Virus record (IMG/VR): IMGVR_UViG_3300037132_000109
Span: 1-36,367 of that record
Direction: 5' to 3' (one strand)
Length of the DNA stretch: 36,367 nt
Source of the DNA: a virus
Shown here: one piece after another, positions 21,840 to 30,039 of the stretch
Position numbering within the stretch: position 1 is the first letter of the stretch
Layout of the letters: the number at the start of each line of letters is the position of its first letter
The notes under the pieces: generated by a model
What the model saw: the letters and a program-made list of their open reading frames with translations, nothing else
The model's database searches: none
What the model was told of the DNA's origin: nothing
Program-made: the position numbers and the translations under genes

Positions 21840-22097
21840 ATGGAAAATTTAATAGATAAAAAACAAGATAGCGAATTGCAGAAACATATTGAAGATAACA
21901 AACATGATTTTGCTTCTTTGAATAGAAAAATTGATATTTTAATTCGTAATGACGAAGAAACAAGAAAAGCGACAAAACCGATACTTGATGTATTTACGAC
22001 AGCTTCAACTTTAGGAAAATGGCTTATGGGAGTATTAGTTTTTATTTCAATTTTGATAGGAATAATTTTTGAATTATTTAAAATATTTAAAAAATAA
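21840..22097 (+). CDS. holin-like small membrane protein, 85 aa
   Basis: An acidic, soluble helical N-terminus (DKKQDSELQKHIEDNKHDFA then NRKIDILIRNDEETRK) is followed by one clear transmembrane helix, LGKWLMGVLVFISILIGIIF, and a short basic tail KIFKK. Cytoplasmic N-terminus, one membrane span and a positive end are typical of phage holin or holin-accessory proteins of the XhlA or DUF type. No endolysin gene is seen in this window, so the lysis role is inferred. It starts 1 nt after the fibre gene. Confidence 0.5.
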   Translation: MENLIDKKQDSELQKHIEDNKHDFASLNRKIDILIRNDEETRKATKPILDVFTTASTLGKWLMGVLVFISILIGIIFELFKIFKK

Positions 22098-22117
22098 ATT
22101 GGATAAAAATTCATTTA

Positions 22118-22163
22118 CTCAAAATACTGAGACAATGAAGAATTTAACTGAGGTAGTTTTGAG
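22118..22163 (+). terminator. hairpin after the holin-like gene, possible weak terminator or processing site
   Basis: CTCAAAATAC (22118-22127) pairs with GTAGTTTTGAG (22153-22163): 7 plus 3 bp with one bulged G, enclosing 25 nt. It lies in the 128-nt gap between the holin-like gene and the next gene. No U-tract follows, so it is not a standard intrinsic terminator. Confidence 0.3.
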
Positions 22164-22171
22164 AAAATAAA

Positions 22172-22217
22172 TGAAAAGGGAAAAATATTTAAAATAACAG
22201 TAAAATTAAAGTAACAG
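22172..22217 (+). repeat. second copy of the sequence found upstream of the portal
   Basis: This is the partner of 15472-15517. It keeps TGAAAAGGGAAAAATA and AGTAAAaTTAAAGTAACAG and ends 9 nt before the ATG at 22226. In the first copy the opening bases code for the end of the preceding gene, here they do not, so conservation is not due to shared coding. Confidence 0.5.
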
Positions 22218-22225
22218 TAATAAAT

Positions 22226-22801
22226 ATGTCTAAATTCACACAAGTATATAAAGATATAAGAGGTATGATACAAGAAGAGCACGAAGGTGCTGATAAGTAT
22301 AACTCTATTGGTGATAAATTTCATGAAATGGCAGAGCAAGAAGAAGAGCATGCAGAAACTCTTGAAGAAATAGATGCAGAGAAGATGGGTGTTGAAGGAG
22401 CTGGTGGTATACCTAATTCAAAACTATCAGAGCAAGATTTAGAGACTAAAAAGACTCAAGAAGATAAAACAAAATTGAAACAATTAAAGCAATCTCTTTC
22501 AAATTTAAAAAATCAAAGAGTAAATGCAGAAAATGATGATACTATTAAAGAGCTTGAAGAAGAAATTGATAAACTTGAATCAAAAGTAAATAAAGCAGGA
22601 GATGTTATCACTAACACACAAGACAAACTTGAAGATCTTGGAGACAAGGCTGAAGAAATGAAAACAGCAGATGAAGTAAATGGAGTTATTAATCAAATTA
22701 AAGCAGTACAAGAGAAAAGACAAAAAGCTCAATTGAAGATGAGAGGACAACCAACTACTAAAGCATTTAAAGAGAATTGGAAACAAACAAATGGAAAATA
22801 A
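22226..22801 (+). CDS. helical phage protein with ferritin-like N-terminus and coiled coil, 191 aa
   Basis: The first 50 residues, with EEHEGADKYNSIGDKFHEMA and EQEEEHAETLEEI, have the spaced Glu/His (E-x-x-x-A and EEEH) of a small ferritin-like helical pair found in phage proteins near the capsid genes. Metal binding is possible but not shown. From about residue 75 a long Lys/Glu/Leu coiled coil follows (LKQLKQSLSNLKNQRVNAEN and onward). It overlaps the protease gene by 11 nt, consistent with a scaffold or assembly role in the head. Confidence 0.5.
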   Translation: MSKFTQVYKDIRGMIQEEHEGADKYNSIGDKFHEMAEQEEEHAETLEEIDAEKMGVEGAGGIPNSKLSEQDLETKKTQEDKTKLKQLKQSLSNLKNQRVNAENDDTIKELEEEIDKLESKVNKAGDVITNTQDKLEDLGDKAEEMKTADEVNGVINQIKAVQEKRQKAQLKMRGQPTTKAFKENWKQTNGK

Positions 22802-24461
22802 AAACTTATTTACAATAGCAGAAGGAGACTTTGGATTTAAATTCTTTATAGAGAAAGCTGTTCCTTTAATGGAAGATGGAGAAATGATAATAACAGGAAT
22901 TGCAAGTACTGCAAATATTGACCATGACAATGAAAAGATGTCTGTTGAAGCAATGTCTGATATGGTTGCTATAATAAATGAAAAATCTGTACCATTGAGA
23001 TTGGAGCATTCAAAAGAGGATAGTGCTATTATTGGTTCTGTATTTAAATCTTGGTTAGATGAAAGAGACCAGATGTGGATTAAGGCTCGTGTTGATAAAA
23101 ATCATCCAGCCGGTTCAATATTGTATAGTGCACTTAAAGGTGGAGCAAAAATGGGATTGTCAGTTGGTGGTAGAGTTAAGAAAGCAGTAAAAGAGTTCTC
23201 AGAGAAAACAGGTAGAGCAATTAAGACTTTTTATAATGTGTTACTTGATGAGGTATCAATAACTCAAAGACCTGCAAACTATGATGCGTGGTTATTTAGC
23301 AAGAGTCAGAAGAGTGAGATAACTGCTAGAGATATGATACTTGATAAAGGTACATTTTATAAGCAGTTTGTTTTTGAAAATCAACAATTGGATTATATGC
23401 AAGCATTTGCAAAATCAATTGATGAAAATGCATGGCAAGAGGTCAACGAGCCAGCAATTATTAATAATTTAATTAAAAGTATGAGCAAAATAACAAAGGA
23501 AGAGAAAAAGGATACTGCTGAAAAAGCAGAAGAAACAATGGAAACAAAGGACAAGGCTGAGACAAAGGAAACTAAAGAAACTGTCAAAGCAGAAGAAACT
23601 GAAACTAAAGAAAAAGCAGAAGAAACTAAAGAAGATACCAAGAAAGCAGAGGATGCTAAAGAAACAAAAGAAAAATCAGAAGAAGAAAAAGAGACTAAGG
23701 AAAAATCTGAAGATACTAAAGAAACAAAAGAGAAAGCTGAAGAGACAAAAGATGAAAAATTCAAGTCAATAGTTGCAGAAGGATTCAAGACTATGGCAAA
23801 GGCAATTGAAGATATTAAAAATAAGATGGATGAAAAAGAAACTTCTAAAGCAGAAGAGGAACCAAAAGAGAAAGCTGAAGAAACTGAAACTAAGGAAAAA
23901 GCTGAAGAAGACAAAGAAGCAGAAAAAGCAGAAGAGACTAAAGAGAAAACAGAAGACAAGAAAGAGACAGAAGAGAAAGCTGAAGATAAGAAAGAAGACA
24001 AAACAGAGACAAGTGAATATGCAATTCAATCTTCAATGGGTAAAATGCAAGCAATAATCAAAGCTATGGAAGGTGAAGATACTTCTGATAAGGTTACAAA
24101 GTCAATAAACAAAGATGTTACTTTAGATGAATTTGTTATGGCAATGGCAACTGCAATTGAAAAGATGTCAAACAAAATTCAAGCTAATGGACTTTCAGTT
24201 CCAGGATTCAAAAAGAGTATTGTTGAAAGTTTAAAGAATGATTCAGGAATTCAAGATGTTATCAAAGATATGATGGCACTTCCTGGACTTAAGAAATCAG
24301 TTTCTGTTGGAGTTCCTTATATGGTTATGAAAGATGGACAAAGATTTGCTTTGACAGCTTCTGTACCAGAAGAAACTATAATTAAGAAAAGTCAAGATGG
24401 AAAGAAAGCAAGTTTTAAAGATATCTACAAAGAAAAATATTCTTCAGTAGATAGTGAGTAG
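22791..24461 (+). CDS. prohead maturation protease (XkdF/S78-like) fused to scaffold-like region, 556 aa
   Basis: Residues 30-170 match phage prohead proteases of the XkdF/HK97 type: IITGIASTANIDHDNEKMS, SVPLRLEHSKED (His73), IKARVDKNHPAG, KMGLSVGGRVK (Ser124) and LLDEVSITQRPANYDAWLF. His and Ser are the likely catalytic residues. About residues 235-420 are an extremely Lys/Glu/Thr-rich segment (KEKAEETKEDTKKAEDAKET-like), which is expected of an internal scaffold that is digested during maturation. The C-terminal 140 residues are helical and may bind the capsid protein. It sits directly upstream of the major capsid gene, the classic order. Confidence 0.82.
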   Translation: MENKNLFTIAEGDFGFKFFIEKAVPLMEDGEMIITGIASTANIDHDNEKMSVEAMSDMVAIINEKSVPLRLEHSKEDSAIIGSVFKSWLDERDQMWIKARVDKNHPAGSILYSALKGGAKMGLSVGGRVKKAVKEFSEKTGRAIKTFYNVLLDEVSITQRPANYDAWLFSKSQKSEITARDMILDKGTFYKQFVFENQQLDYMQAFAKSIDENAWQEVNEPAIINNLIKSMSKITKEEKKDTAEKAEETMETKDKAETKETKETVKAEETETKEKAEETKEDTKKAEDAKETKEKSEEEKETKEKSEDTKETKEKAEETKDEKFKSIVAEGFKTMAKAIEDIKNKMDEKETSKAEEEPKEKAEETETKEKAEEDKEAEKAEETKEKTEDKKETEEKAEDKKEDKTETSEYAIQSSMGKMQAIIKAMEGEDTSDKVTKSINKDVTLDEFVMAMATAIEKMSNKIQANGLSVPGFKKSIVESLKNDSGIQDVIKDMMALPGLKKSVSVGVPYMVMKDGQRFALTASVPEETIIKKSQDGKKASFKDIYKEKYSSVDSE

Positions 24462-24576
24462 TAGTTATATTTTGAAAACCTTTGGAGATAAATTGAGATA
24501 AGCTAGGAAAAGTCAAAGTCCTTTCGCTCACTGCTCCTAAGTTCTATATTATTAGTTTTAATTATTAGTTAATTTT

Positions 24577-25629
24577 ATGAGTAAAGATATTAATGGAAAG
24601 ATAGATAGTGCTCTTGATAAATTTTCAAAAGCAGTAAATGTTTCAGGCTTTGGAGGAGGAGTTGCAAACTCTCTCTTGTCAAGACAAGACTTGGAATCTG
24701 CAATAGTTGTTTTGTCAGACAGACAAACACCTTTTAGAGATAGAGTTTCAAGAATGAAAGGAGAAGGTCTCGCACACCTTTGGAACCAGAGAACTATGTT
24801 GAGCACAGTTGCTGGAGGTCCATTTGGTTTAGTGAATTTGTTCTATGCTGATGGAGATGTACCACCATCAACAGATCCAACTTATGTTCAAAAGACTGCT
24901 GCTTACAAGTACATGGGTACTACAGCTGTTATTACTGGACCTATGATTGCTTCTGGTCGTTCTTATATTGATATTGAAGCAGAAATCGCAGAAGCTTCAT
25001 TGAGAAGAATAATTCAATGTGAAGAATGGGCAGACTTTAAGGGAGATTCTTCAATCAATACATTATCATACGATGGATTTGATGTTCAAATTTCAACTAA
25101 CATTGTAAACAATGCTGGTGCTGCTTTGACAGCTTCTGGAGTTACAATTCCTCAGATAGATAAATGTATTAAATTGGTCAGACTTCAAGGAGGTAGCCAT
25201 TTGGATGCAATCTACTGTTCATACGGAATTCAAAATGTTATCAATCAGATAGTTGCTGCTTCTGCTAGATACTTCATTCAGTTAGATTCAAAAGAGAATT
25301 TGATTACTGCAGGTGACCATGTTACAGCTTATGCTTCAGCAATTGGACAAGTTCCAGTTATTGGAGACTTCTTCTGTAATCCAGCGATCCCTTATGCTGC
25401 TAATCAAGCAAGCTCTTCAGGTGCACAAGGTTATGCTGCTTCATCAATTTATCTATTGAGACATGATGAACAAGGAGTGCAAATGGTAGACTTGGTACCA
25501 CTAGGAAGAACTGAATTAGCTAAACTTGCAGATACTGTAAGATTCTATATCAATCAATACACGATTCTTGCTCTTAAGGCAGAACCATGGGTTGCTGTTC
25601 TAGAAAATGTGGCTGATCCCATCGTATAG
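24577..25629 (+). CDS. major capsid protein, HK97 fold
   Basis: This 350 aa protein follows the protease, as expected. Features include an N-terminal helix, DRQTPFRDRVSRMKGEG, the extended-loop region with HLWNQRTMLSTVAGGPFGLV, a central ASLRRIIQCEEWADFKGDSS, the P-domain helix IPQIDKCIKLVRLQGG with AIYCSYGIQNVINQIV, and a C-terminal strand TILALKAEPWVAVLENVADP. The end (LALKAEPWVAVLENV) is typical of this capsid group. No extra N-terminal scaffold domain is present, because the protease carries one. It is preceded by a 115-nt untranslated gap and followed by a pseudoknot-like element. Confidence 0.9.
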   Translation: MSKDINGKIDSALDKFSKAVNVSGFGGGVANSLLSRQDLESAIVVLSDRQTPFRDRVSRMKGEGLAHLWNQRTMLSTVAGGPFGLVNLFYADGDVPPSTDPTYVQKTAAYKYMGTTAVITGPMIASGRSYIDIEAEIAEASLRRIIQCEEWADFKGDSSINTLSYDGFDVQISTNIVNNAGAALTASGVTIPQIDKCIKLVRLQGGSHLDAIYCSYGIQNVINQIVAASARYFIQLDSKENLITAGDHVTAYASAIGQVPVIGDFFCNPAIPYAANQASSSGAQGYAASSIYLLRHDEQGVQMVDLVPLGRTELAKLADTVRFYINQYTILALKAEPWVAVLENVADPIV

Positions 25630-25650
25630 TTGATTTAACAATTTAATAAA

Positions 25651-25709
25651 TTGTCCTTGCTCGGGTATTCTCCTTTCCGAAAATACCTGAGCAAAAGGAA
25701 AGGGGACAA
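25651..25709 (+). other. predicted RNA pseudoknot between the capsid gene and an endonuclease gene
   Basis: TTGCTCGGGTATT (25657-25669) pairs with AATACCTGAGCAA (25682-25694), 13 bp with one G-U. The 12-nt loop contains CCTTTCC (25672-25678), which is perfectly complementary to GGAAAGG (25697-25703) just 3' of the stem, an H-type pseudoknot. TTGTCC (25651-25656) and GGACAA (25704-25709) add an outer stem flush with both. No U-tract follows on either strand, so it is not a usual terminator. It lies 21-87 nt after the capsid stop. Confidence 0.6.
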
Positions 25710-25717
25710 ACAAAAAT

Positions 25718-26134
25718 ATGGAAAAAGAAAGTACATTAAAAAATAGTAGAGGAAGAAAATTTGGATTTAAAATGACAGATTCACAGAAAGAGCATCAAAG
25801 AAATATGATACTTGGAAATAAAGCTTCCAAAGAGACAAAAGAAAAAATGAGAGAAACGGCACTCAATAGAAGGATGTCAGGAGAAAATAATCCAAACTGG
25901 AAAGGAGGAAAGGATAAAAAAACCATACAAGAGAGATTGGCAGGAAGACCAAAATCTAAAATATGTGAAATTTGTGGTTCTAATAAAAGAATATGTTTTG
26001 ACCATGACCATGTAACAAATAAATTTAGAGGTTGGCTTTGTATAACTTGCAATTTTGCTTTAGGATTAGTTAAAGACAATAAAAATACTTTAAAGTCCAT
26101 GATAAAATATTTAGATAAAAATCCATGCTTATAG
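25718..26134 (+). CDS. homing endonuclease: NUMOD3-like plus endonuclease VII-type HNH, 138 aa
   Basis: The N-terminal part has basic NUMOD3-like DNA-binding segments (GRKFGFKMTDSQKEHQRNMI, SGENNPNWKGGKD). The C-terminal part, CEICGSNKRICFDHDHVTNK then FRGWLCITCNFALGLVKDN, is the recombination-endonuclease-VII type HNH domain with two CxxC zinc pairs and the DHDH catalytic centre. Such genes are free-standing mobile endonucleases. It is inserted between the capsid gene and a glycosyltransferase, overlapping the latter by 10 nt. Confidence 0.88.
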   Translation: MEKESTLKNSRGRKFGFKMTDSQKEHQRNMILGNKASKETKEKMRETALNRRMSGENNPNWKGGKDKKTIQERLAGRPKSKICEICGSNKRICFDHDHVTNKFRGWLCITCNFALGLVKDNKNTLKSMIKYLDKNPCL

Positions 26135-27321
26135 AAATTAAAAATACCAAAGCAAGTTCTGTTTTCATGGATAATGTATTTTATGAAACAAAAAAACCAA
26201 TAGAAGTACCATTTTCTATTGCTATGAAATTAAGCAAAAGAGTTTCAGTTGATTTTATAGATTTTGCTAGTAAAGAATACAATCCAGAACACTGGAATAA
26301 AGATAAATATCTAATTTTTAGTACCAATATAGATGCTATATCTGGATGGGGAAATCTTGGATATAGTTTTCTTAAATACAGTCCAGATCTTAGGATATCT
26401 TTGTCTGGAAATTCAAATGGAATAAATGATTCAATATCAAGAAGAGCTTTGAGTGAAGAAATAAGAGAAGATGGAGCTTGTGTATGGTGGGAACAACCAA
26501 GTGAAAAGTTTTTAACATCTCCATTCAAAAAGAATATTTCTATATTGATGTTTGAAACAACTTTAGTTCCACCTAGCTGGGTTGCAAGATTAAATACTTT
26601 TTCTGCTCTCATAGTTCCTTGTAAACAAAACAAAAAGATGTTTGAAGATAGTAGAGTTAAGATTCCAATTCATGTAGCTCCACTCGGAGTTGATTTGAAA
26701 AGATTTTATCCTCTTGAGAGAAGTAATAAAACATTTACTTTTGGACATATGGGTTTCTTGAGTACTAGAAAAGGAACAGACATGCTTGTAAAAGCATTCT
26801 TAGAAGCATTTCCTAATAAGGAAGATGTAAAACTCATTTGTAAAACATCCCATAATCAGTATCACTACATGGTAAAGGACAAAAGAATTGAAGTACAAAT
26901 TGGTCCTGTTACTCACGAAGAGCTTATTGAAAACTTTTTTAAGAAAATAGATTGTTTTGTTTTTCCAACTAAAGGAGAAGGATTTGGTTATCCTCCAATT
27001 GAAGCTATGGCAACAGGAGTGCCAGCTATATGTACAGGATGGTCTGGTCCAGAAGAATTTTTAGATAAGAAAGATAGTTATATCCTTGATTATAAGTTAA
27101 TTGATGCTGAAGATTTTACAAAAAATATATACAAAGAAGATTGTGGTCAATGGGCAATGCCAGATTACAATCAACTAGTTAAATATTTAAGACACTGTTA
27201 TACTCACCAAGATGAAGTAAAAGAAAAAGGTGCAATGGCAGCTAAAAGAGTTGCAAAGGATTGGGGATGGGAAAAGAGAATTAAAGAGTATCACAAAATA
27301 ATAGATAAGTACCTAAAATAA
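26125..27321 (+). CDS. GT4-family glycosyltransferase (GT-B fold), 398 aa
   Basis: The C-terminal half is classical GT4: IHVAPLGVDLKRFYPL, FTFGHMGFLSTRKGTDMLVK, then FVFPTKGEGFGYPPIEAMAT followed by GVPAICTGWSGPEEFL, which contains the E-x7-E nucleotide-binding motif. The first 60 residues (SSVFMDNVFYETKKPIEVPF and onward) look like a separate small beta domain. GT4 enzymes transfer sugars from nucleotide donors with retention of configuration. Located in the capsid region, it may glycosylate virion proteins or host surface sugars. The acceptor is unknown. Confidence 0.85.
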   Translation: MLIEIKNTKASSVFMDNVFYETKKPIEVPFSIAMKLSKRVSVDFIDFASKEYNPEHWNKDKYLIFSTNIDAISGWGNLGYSFLKYSPDLRISLSGNSNGINDSISRRALSEEIREDGACVWWEQPSEKFLTSPFKKNISILMFETTLVPPSWVARLNTFSALIVPCKQNKKMFEDSRVKIPIHVAPLGVDLKRFYPLERSNKTFTFGHMGFLSTRKGTDMLVKAFLEAFPNKEDVKLICKTSHNQYHYMVKDKRIEVQIGPVTHEELIENFFKKIDCFVFPTKGEGFGYPPIEAMATGVPAICTGWSGPEEFLDKKDSYILDYKLIDAEDFTKNIYKEDCGQWAMPDYNQLVKYLRHCYTHQDEVKEKGAMAAKRVAKDWGWEKRIKEYHKIIDKYLK

Positions 27322-27331
27322 ATCAACATAT

Positions 27332-28306
27332 ATGTCAAATGAAATAAAATCAGGAAATATCACAACAGGAAATATCACACCCAGTGGAGCAAGAAAAAAA
27401 ATTGCTGTTGATAATCCATATGTAACAAAAGATGATTTTATTAACGATCCTATTGCTTTGGGACTTGGTATTACTACTTCAAGTGCAATGTATTCAAATG
27501 GAACTCTTGATAAAATATTGTTAAGAGCATCTGCTGAAGTAAATAGAATATGTAGAAGATATTTTGATACTCAAACTATAGATGAAACAAAAACTGGATT
27601 CAGAGCTCAACCATTCAATCCTCAATTAACAACTGTTGTTTTAAATAACAGACCTTATAGAACTATAAATTCTATAAATATACAAGTTCTTAAATGGTTC
27701 TTGCCAATTATAGTGTCTGGACCAAATTCATACTTACAAGATTTTCCTGATTATGGCTATTACAAGATAGTTCCTTTACTTTCATCATCAGGACAAGGTT
27801 ATGGATCTCCAATTCCTGCTGCTATTCTTGATAGAGTGGCTCTAGGAGTTCTTTGGACTAACTATACTTTTGGTTATGGTACTGATATCACAGATATGGA
27901 ACTTACTCAACCAGTTGGAAATGTTGATTTAAAGACCTTTCAAGCTCCTCTAGGAAGCAGATTAATTGCTCCTGACCAAACTCTTGTTGTTAAGATTGCA
28001 GGTGTGGCTACGACCAATTATACTGTTGATTATCCTAATGCAATCATTACTTTAGGAGCAGTTATAACTGCAGGACAAGATGTAACTGCTGATTATATAA
28101 GCAATGAGTCTGTTCCTGCTGATATTAAATATGCAACCACACTTTTGGCTGCGTATCACATTGGTCAAAGTGCTAGTAATCCATTAGGAGCTGTTAGTTT
28201 AGGAATTCAAACATATAATGTTAGTTATGGAGAACTAAATGGTATTAAGAAACAAGCTGATGAGTTATTGGGACCTTATATAAAGAGAGATTTCAAAATT
28301 ATATGA
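27332..28306 (+). CDS. head-tail adaptor (gp6-like connector), 324 aa
   Basis: ITTSSAMYSNGTLDKILLRA followed by SAEVNRICRRYFDTQTIDET is the helical signature of phage head-tail connector proteins (two helices with a conserved Arg-Tyr/Phe). The C-terminal ADIKYATTLLAAYHIGQSAS and YGELNGIKKQADELLGPYI complete the helical bundle. The middle (about residues 110-240) is a large beta insertion, so the protein is longer than the usual 100-200 aa. It ends with a 4-nt overlap to the next connector gene. Confidence 0.75.
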   Translation: MSNEIKSGNITTGNITPSGARKKIAVDNPYVTKDDFINDPIALGLGITTSSAMYSNGTLDKILLRASAEVNRICRRYFDTQTIDETKTGFRAQPFNPQLTTVVLNNRPYRTINSINIQVLKWFLPIIVSGPNSYLQDFPDYGYYKIVPLLSSSGQGYGSPIPAAILDRVALGVLWTNYTFGYGTDITDMELTQPVGNVDLKTFQAPLGSRLIAPDQTLVVKIAGVATTNYTVDYPNAIITLGAVITAGQDVTADYISNESVPADIKYATTLLAAYHIGQSASNPLGAVSLGIQTYNVSYGELNGIKKQADELLGPYIKRDFKII

Positions 28307-28671
28307 TAGACTTTTTATTTAATGAATCTGTAATAGTAAAAAGAAGACCTGGATTAGGATCCAGTTCTGGTCAAGCTAGTCGGGATAGTTTTAATAATCC
28401 TTCCTACGGACCACCAACAGCAGGATGGACAACTGTATATCCTTCATTGAAATGTAAATTAGCTTTTTCTGGAACTCCTATAGAATTTGCACCTACAGGA
28501 GAGCGTGTGAAACCTCAAGGAGTAATGTACTTTTCATCAGATAACCAATTACAGCATGAAGATAGAATAATTACAAGTAATGGAATTGAATATGTGGTTA
28601 CAAGTTTACAATATGCTTATATGACACCAAATGTCATAGACCATTCAGAAGCTACGGTGGAGCTCCCCTAG
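28303..28671 (+). CDS. head-tail stopper-like protein, 122 aa
   Basis: It starts with FLFNESVIVKRRPG and contains a beta-barrel pattern with GVMYFSSDNQLQHEDRIITS, NGIEYVVTSLQYAY and a final strand EATVELP. This resembles stopper proteins of the SPP1 gp16 or HK97 gp8 type, which close the portal channel and dock the tail. Position after the adaptor and before the tail genes supports it. Confidence 0.65.
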   Translation: MIDFLFNESVIVKRRPGLGSSSGQASRDSFNNPSYGPPTAGWTTVYPSLKCKLAFSGTPIEFAPTGERVKPQGVMYFSSDNQLQHEDRIITSNGIEYVVTSLQYAYMTPNVIDHSEATVELP

Positions 28672-28681
28672 AATAAAAATT

Positions 28682-29380
28682 ATGTCAACAAAAAAAGGAA
28701 CAAAAAGACCAGATGTTGTAGAAAGGAACAAAAGCCAATCAATGAGAATGGTTGTTTCTAATACTTGGAAAAATAAGGACAATACACTGAGAAAGAAAAA
28801 AATTGGAATATCAAATTCAATTTCTCTAAAAGGAAAGCCATCAAATTCAAAAGGAAAACATTGGAAATTGTCAGAAGAAGATAAAATGAAATTGAGAGGT
28901 AGAACTCCATGGAACAAAAATCTCACAAAAAATAACAGTGAAAAAGTTAGGATATATTCTGAAAAATCCGGAAAGACTAGAAAAGAAAGAGGTTCTCAGA
29001 AAGGAGAAAAGAATGCAAAGTTTGGCAAACCAGATCCAGCCAGCAGAGACAGAATAATAAGAACTATGCAGTCTGGAAAAATGAGTGTGAATACAAAACC
29101 TGAGATGAAAATGAAAGAGATATTAGAAAAAGCAGGAATACACTTTGAAAGACAGAAAAGAATAGGGAGATATTTAGCAGACTTCTTTATTTCTGAATAT
29201 AATTTAATCATAGAATGCGATGGTGATTATTGGCACAATAGACCAGGAGCACAAGAAAGGGACAAGTTAAGAGATGCTGAAATAAAAGCAATGGGTTATG
29301 ATGTTATAAGATTTTGGGAGCATGAGATAATGAAAGATGAATTGGATGTAATAGGTTGTTTGGCAATAGAATTACCATAA
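28682..29380 (+). CDS. EDxHD/Vsr-like homing endonuclease with NUMOD3 repeats, 232 aa
   Basis: The first 145 residues are basic with NUMOD3-like segments (NSKGKHWKLSEEDKMK, GRTPWNKNL, GEKNAKFGKPDP). The C-terminal nuclease has TKPEMKMKEILEKAGIHFER, IGRYLADFFISEYNLIIECD and GDYWHNRPG, then a helix and DVIRFWEHEI. The E...D...ECDGxYWH layout is that of Vsr-like PD-(D/E)XK homing nucleases (EDxHD group). It interrupts the connector module; its stop and the next start share an A (TAATG). Confidence 0.85.
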   Translation: MSTKKGTKRPDVVERNKSQSMRMVVSNTWKNKDNTLRKKKIGISNSISLKGKPSNSKGKHWKLSEEDKMKLRGRTPWNKNLTKNNSEKVRIYSEKSGKTRKERGSQKGEKNAKFGKPDPASRDRIIRTMQSGKMSVNTKPEMKMKEILEKAGIHFERQKRIGRYLADFFISEYNLIIECDGDYWHNRPGAQERDKLRDAEIKAMGYDVIRFWEHEIMKDELDVIGCLAIELP

Positions 29381-29598
29381 TGAATAAATTTAAACAAAAT
29401 TGGATAGAGAAAAATGAACACTCAGAAGATACTTTTGAATATCATGTTCATGTTAGATTGACAAATGGAGATGAATTTGATTTAGATGATACTGTTAAAG
29501 CTCTGACATCTTATGATGCTTCAAAAAAGATAGAGAGATTGTTATCAGATAGATATCCAAGAGCAAGATTTAGTAAATACAGCATAACCAAAAGATGA
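29380..29598 (+). CDS. small hypothetical protein, 72 aa
   Basis: A short protein, MNKFKQNWIEKNEHSEDTFE, with predicted strands (YHVHVRLTNGDEFDLDD) and a helix (ASKKIERLLSDRYP). I do not recognise a family. The open frame extends to 29356, but ATG at 29380 overlapping the previous TAA is the better start. It overlaps the MuF-like gene by 4 nt and is probably a connector-region accessory protein. Confidence 0.55.
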   Translation: MNKFKQNWIEKNEHSEDTFEYHVHVRLTNGDEFDLDDTVKALTSYDASKKIERLLSDRYPRARFSKYSITKR

Positions 29599-30035
29599 AT
29601 TTCAAAAACTTCTACAAAGGAATAATGAATGATTTACCAGAAAATGAAATGTTCTGGAAGTCAAGCACAACTGCTCTTACTATAAAAGAACTGCAAGAAG
29701 CACAAAAGTTGATATTTGATTTACAAGCTAAAGGACTTCCTTCAAGTAAAATTATTGCAAAGTTACAATTATGGAATACCAAACTTACAGAGAAATATAG
29801 AGCAGAGAGAGTTTTCTTTACAGAAGTCAAGAGAAAAGAAAGTCAACAAGTGGCAGATGCAGGAGAAAAATTAGATCTTGATAAATATAGAGTTATTCTT
29901 TCACCACATGCATGCCCTATTTGTAGAAAAATAAGTAATGATGGTAAGAGAATATATGATGCAAATGATATAGCTGATGCAAAAGAGATCCCTCCATATC
30001 ACCCAAATTGTTATTGCATATTGATACCAAAATAA
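29595..30035 (+). CDS. minor head protein, MuF C-terminal domain-like, 146 aa
   Basis: The C-terminal part ACPICRKISNDGKRIYDAND followed by PPYHPNCYCILIPK is the phage Mu F / SPP1 gp7 signature, in which CxxC and HPNCxC Cys and His form a zinc-like cluster. The N-terminal helices (IKELQEAQKLIFDLQAKGLP) are typical of the same family. MuF-type proteins sit inside the head near the portal and affect DNA ejection. The protein is shorter than many MuF proteins and corresponds to the minimal C-terminal form. Confidence 0.75.
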   Translation: MNFKNFYKGIMNDLPENEMFWKSSTTALTIKELQEAQKLIFDLQAKGLPSSKIIAKLQLWNTKLTEKYRAERVFFTEVKRKESQQVADAGEKLDLDKYRVILSPHACPICRKISNDGKRIYDANDIADAKEIPPYHPNCYCILIPK

Positions 30036-30039
30036 TTAT

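Noticed and set aside
23393-24057. Ser/Phe-rich minus-strand frames and a Lys-rich plus-strand frame
   Set aside because: They mirror the Lys/Glu/Thr-rich part of the prohead protease and have no independent signal.
25651-25715. Intrinsic terminator after the capsid gene
   Set aside because: The stem is followed by purines, not a U-tract, on either strand; a pseudoknot explains the complementarity better.
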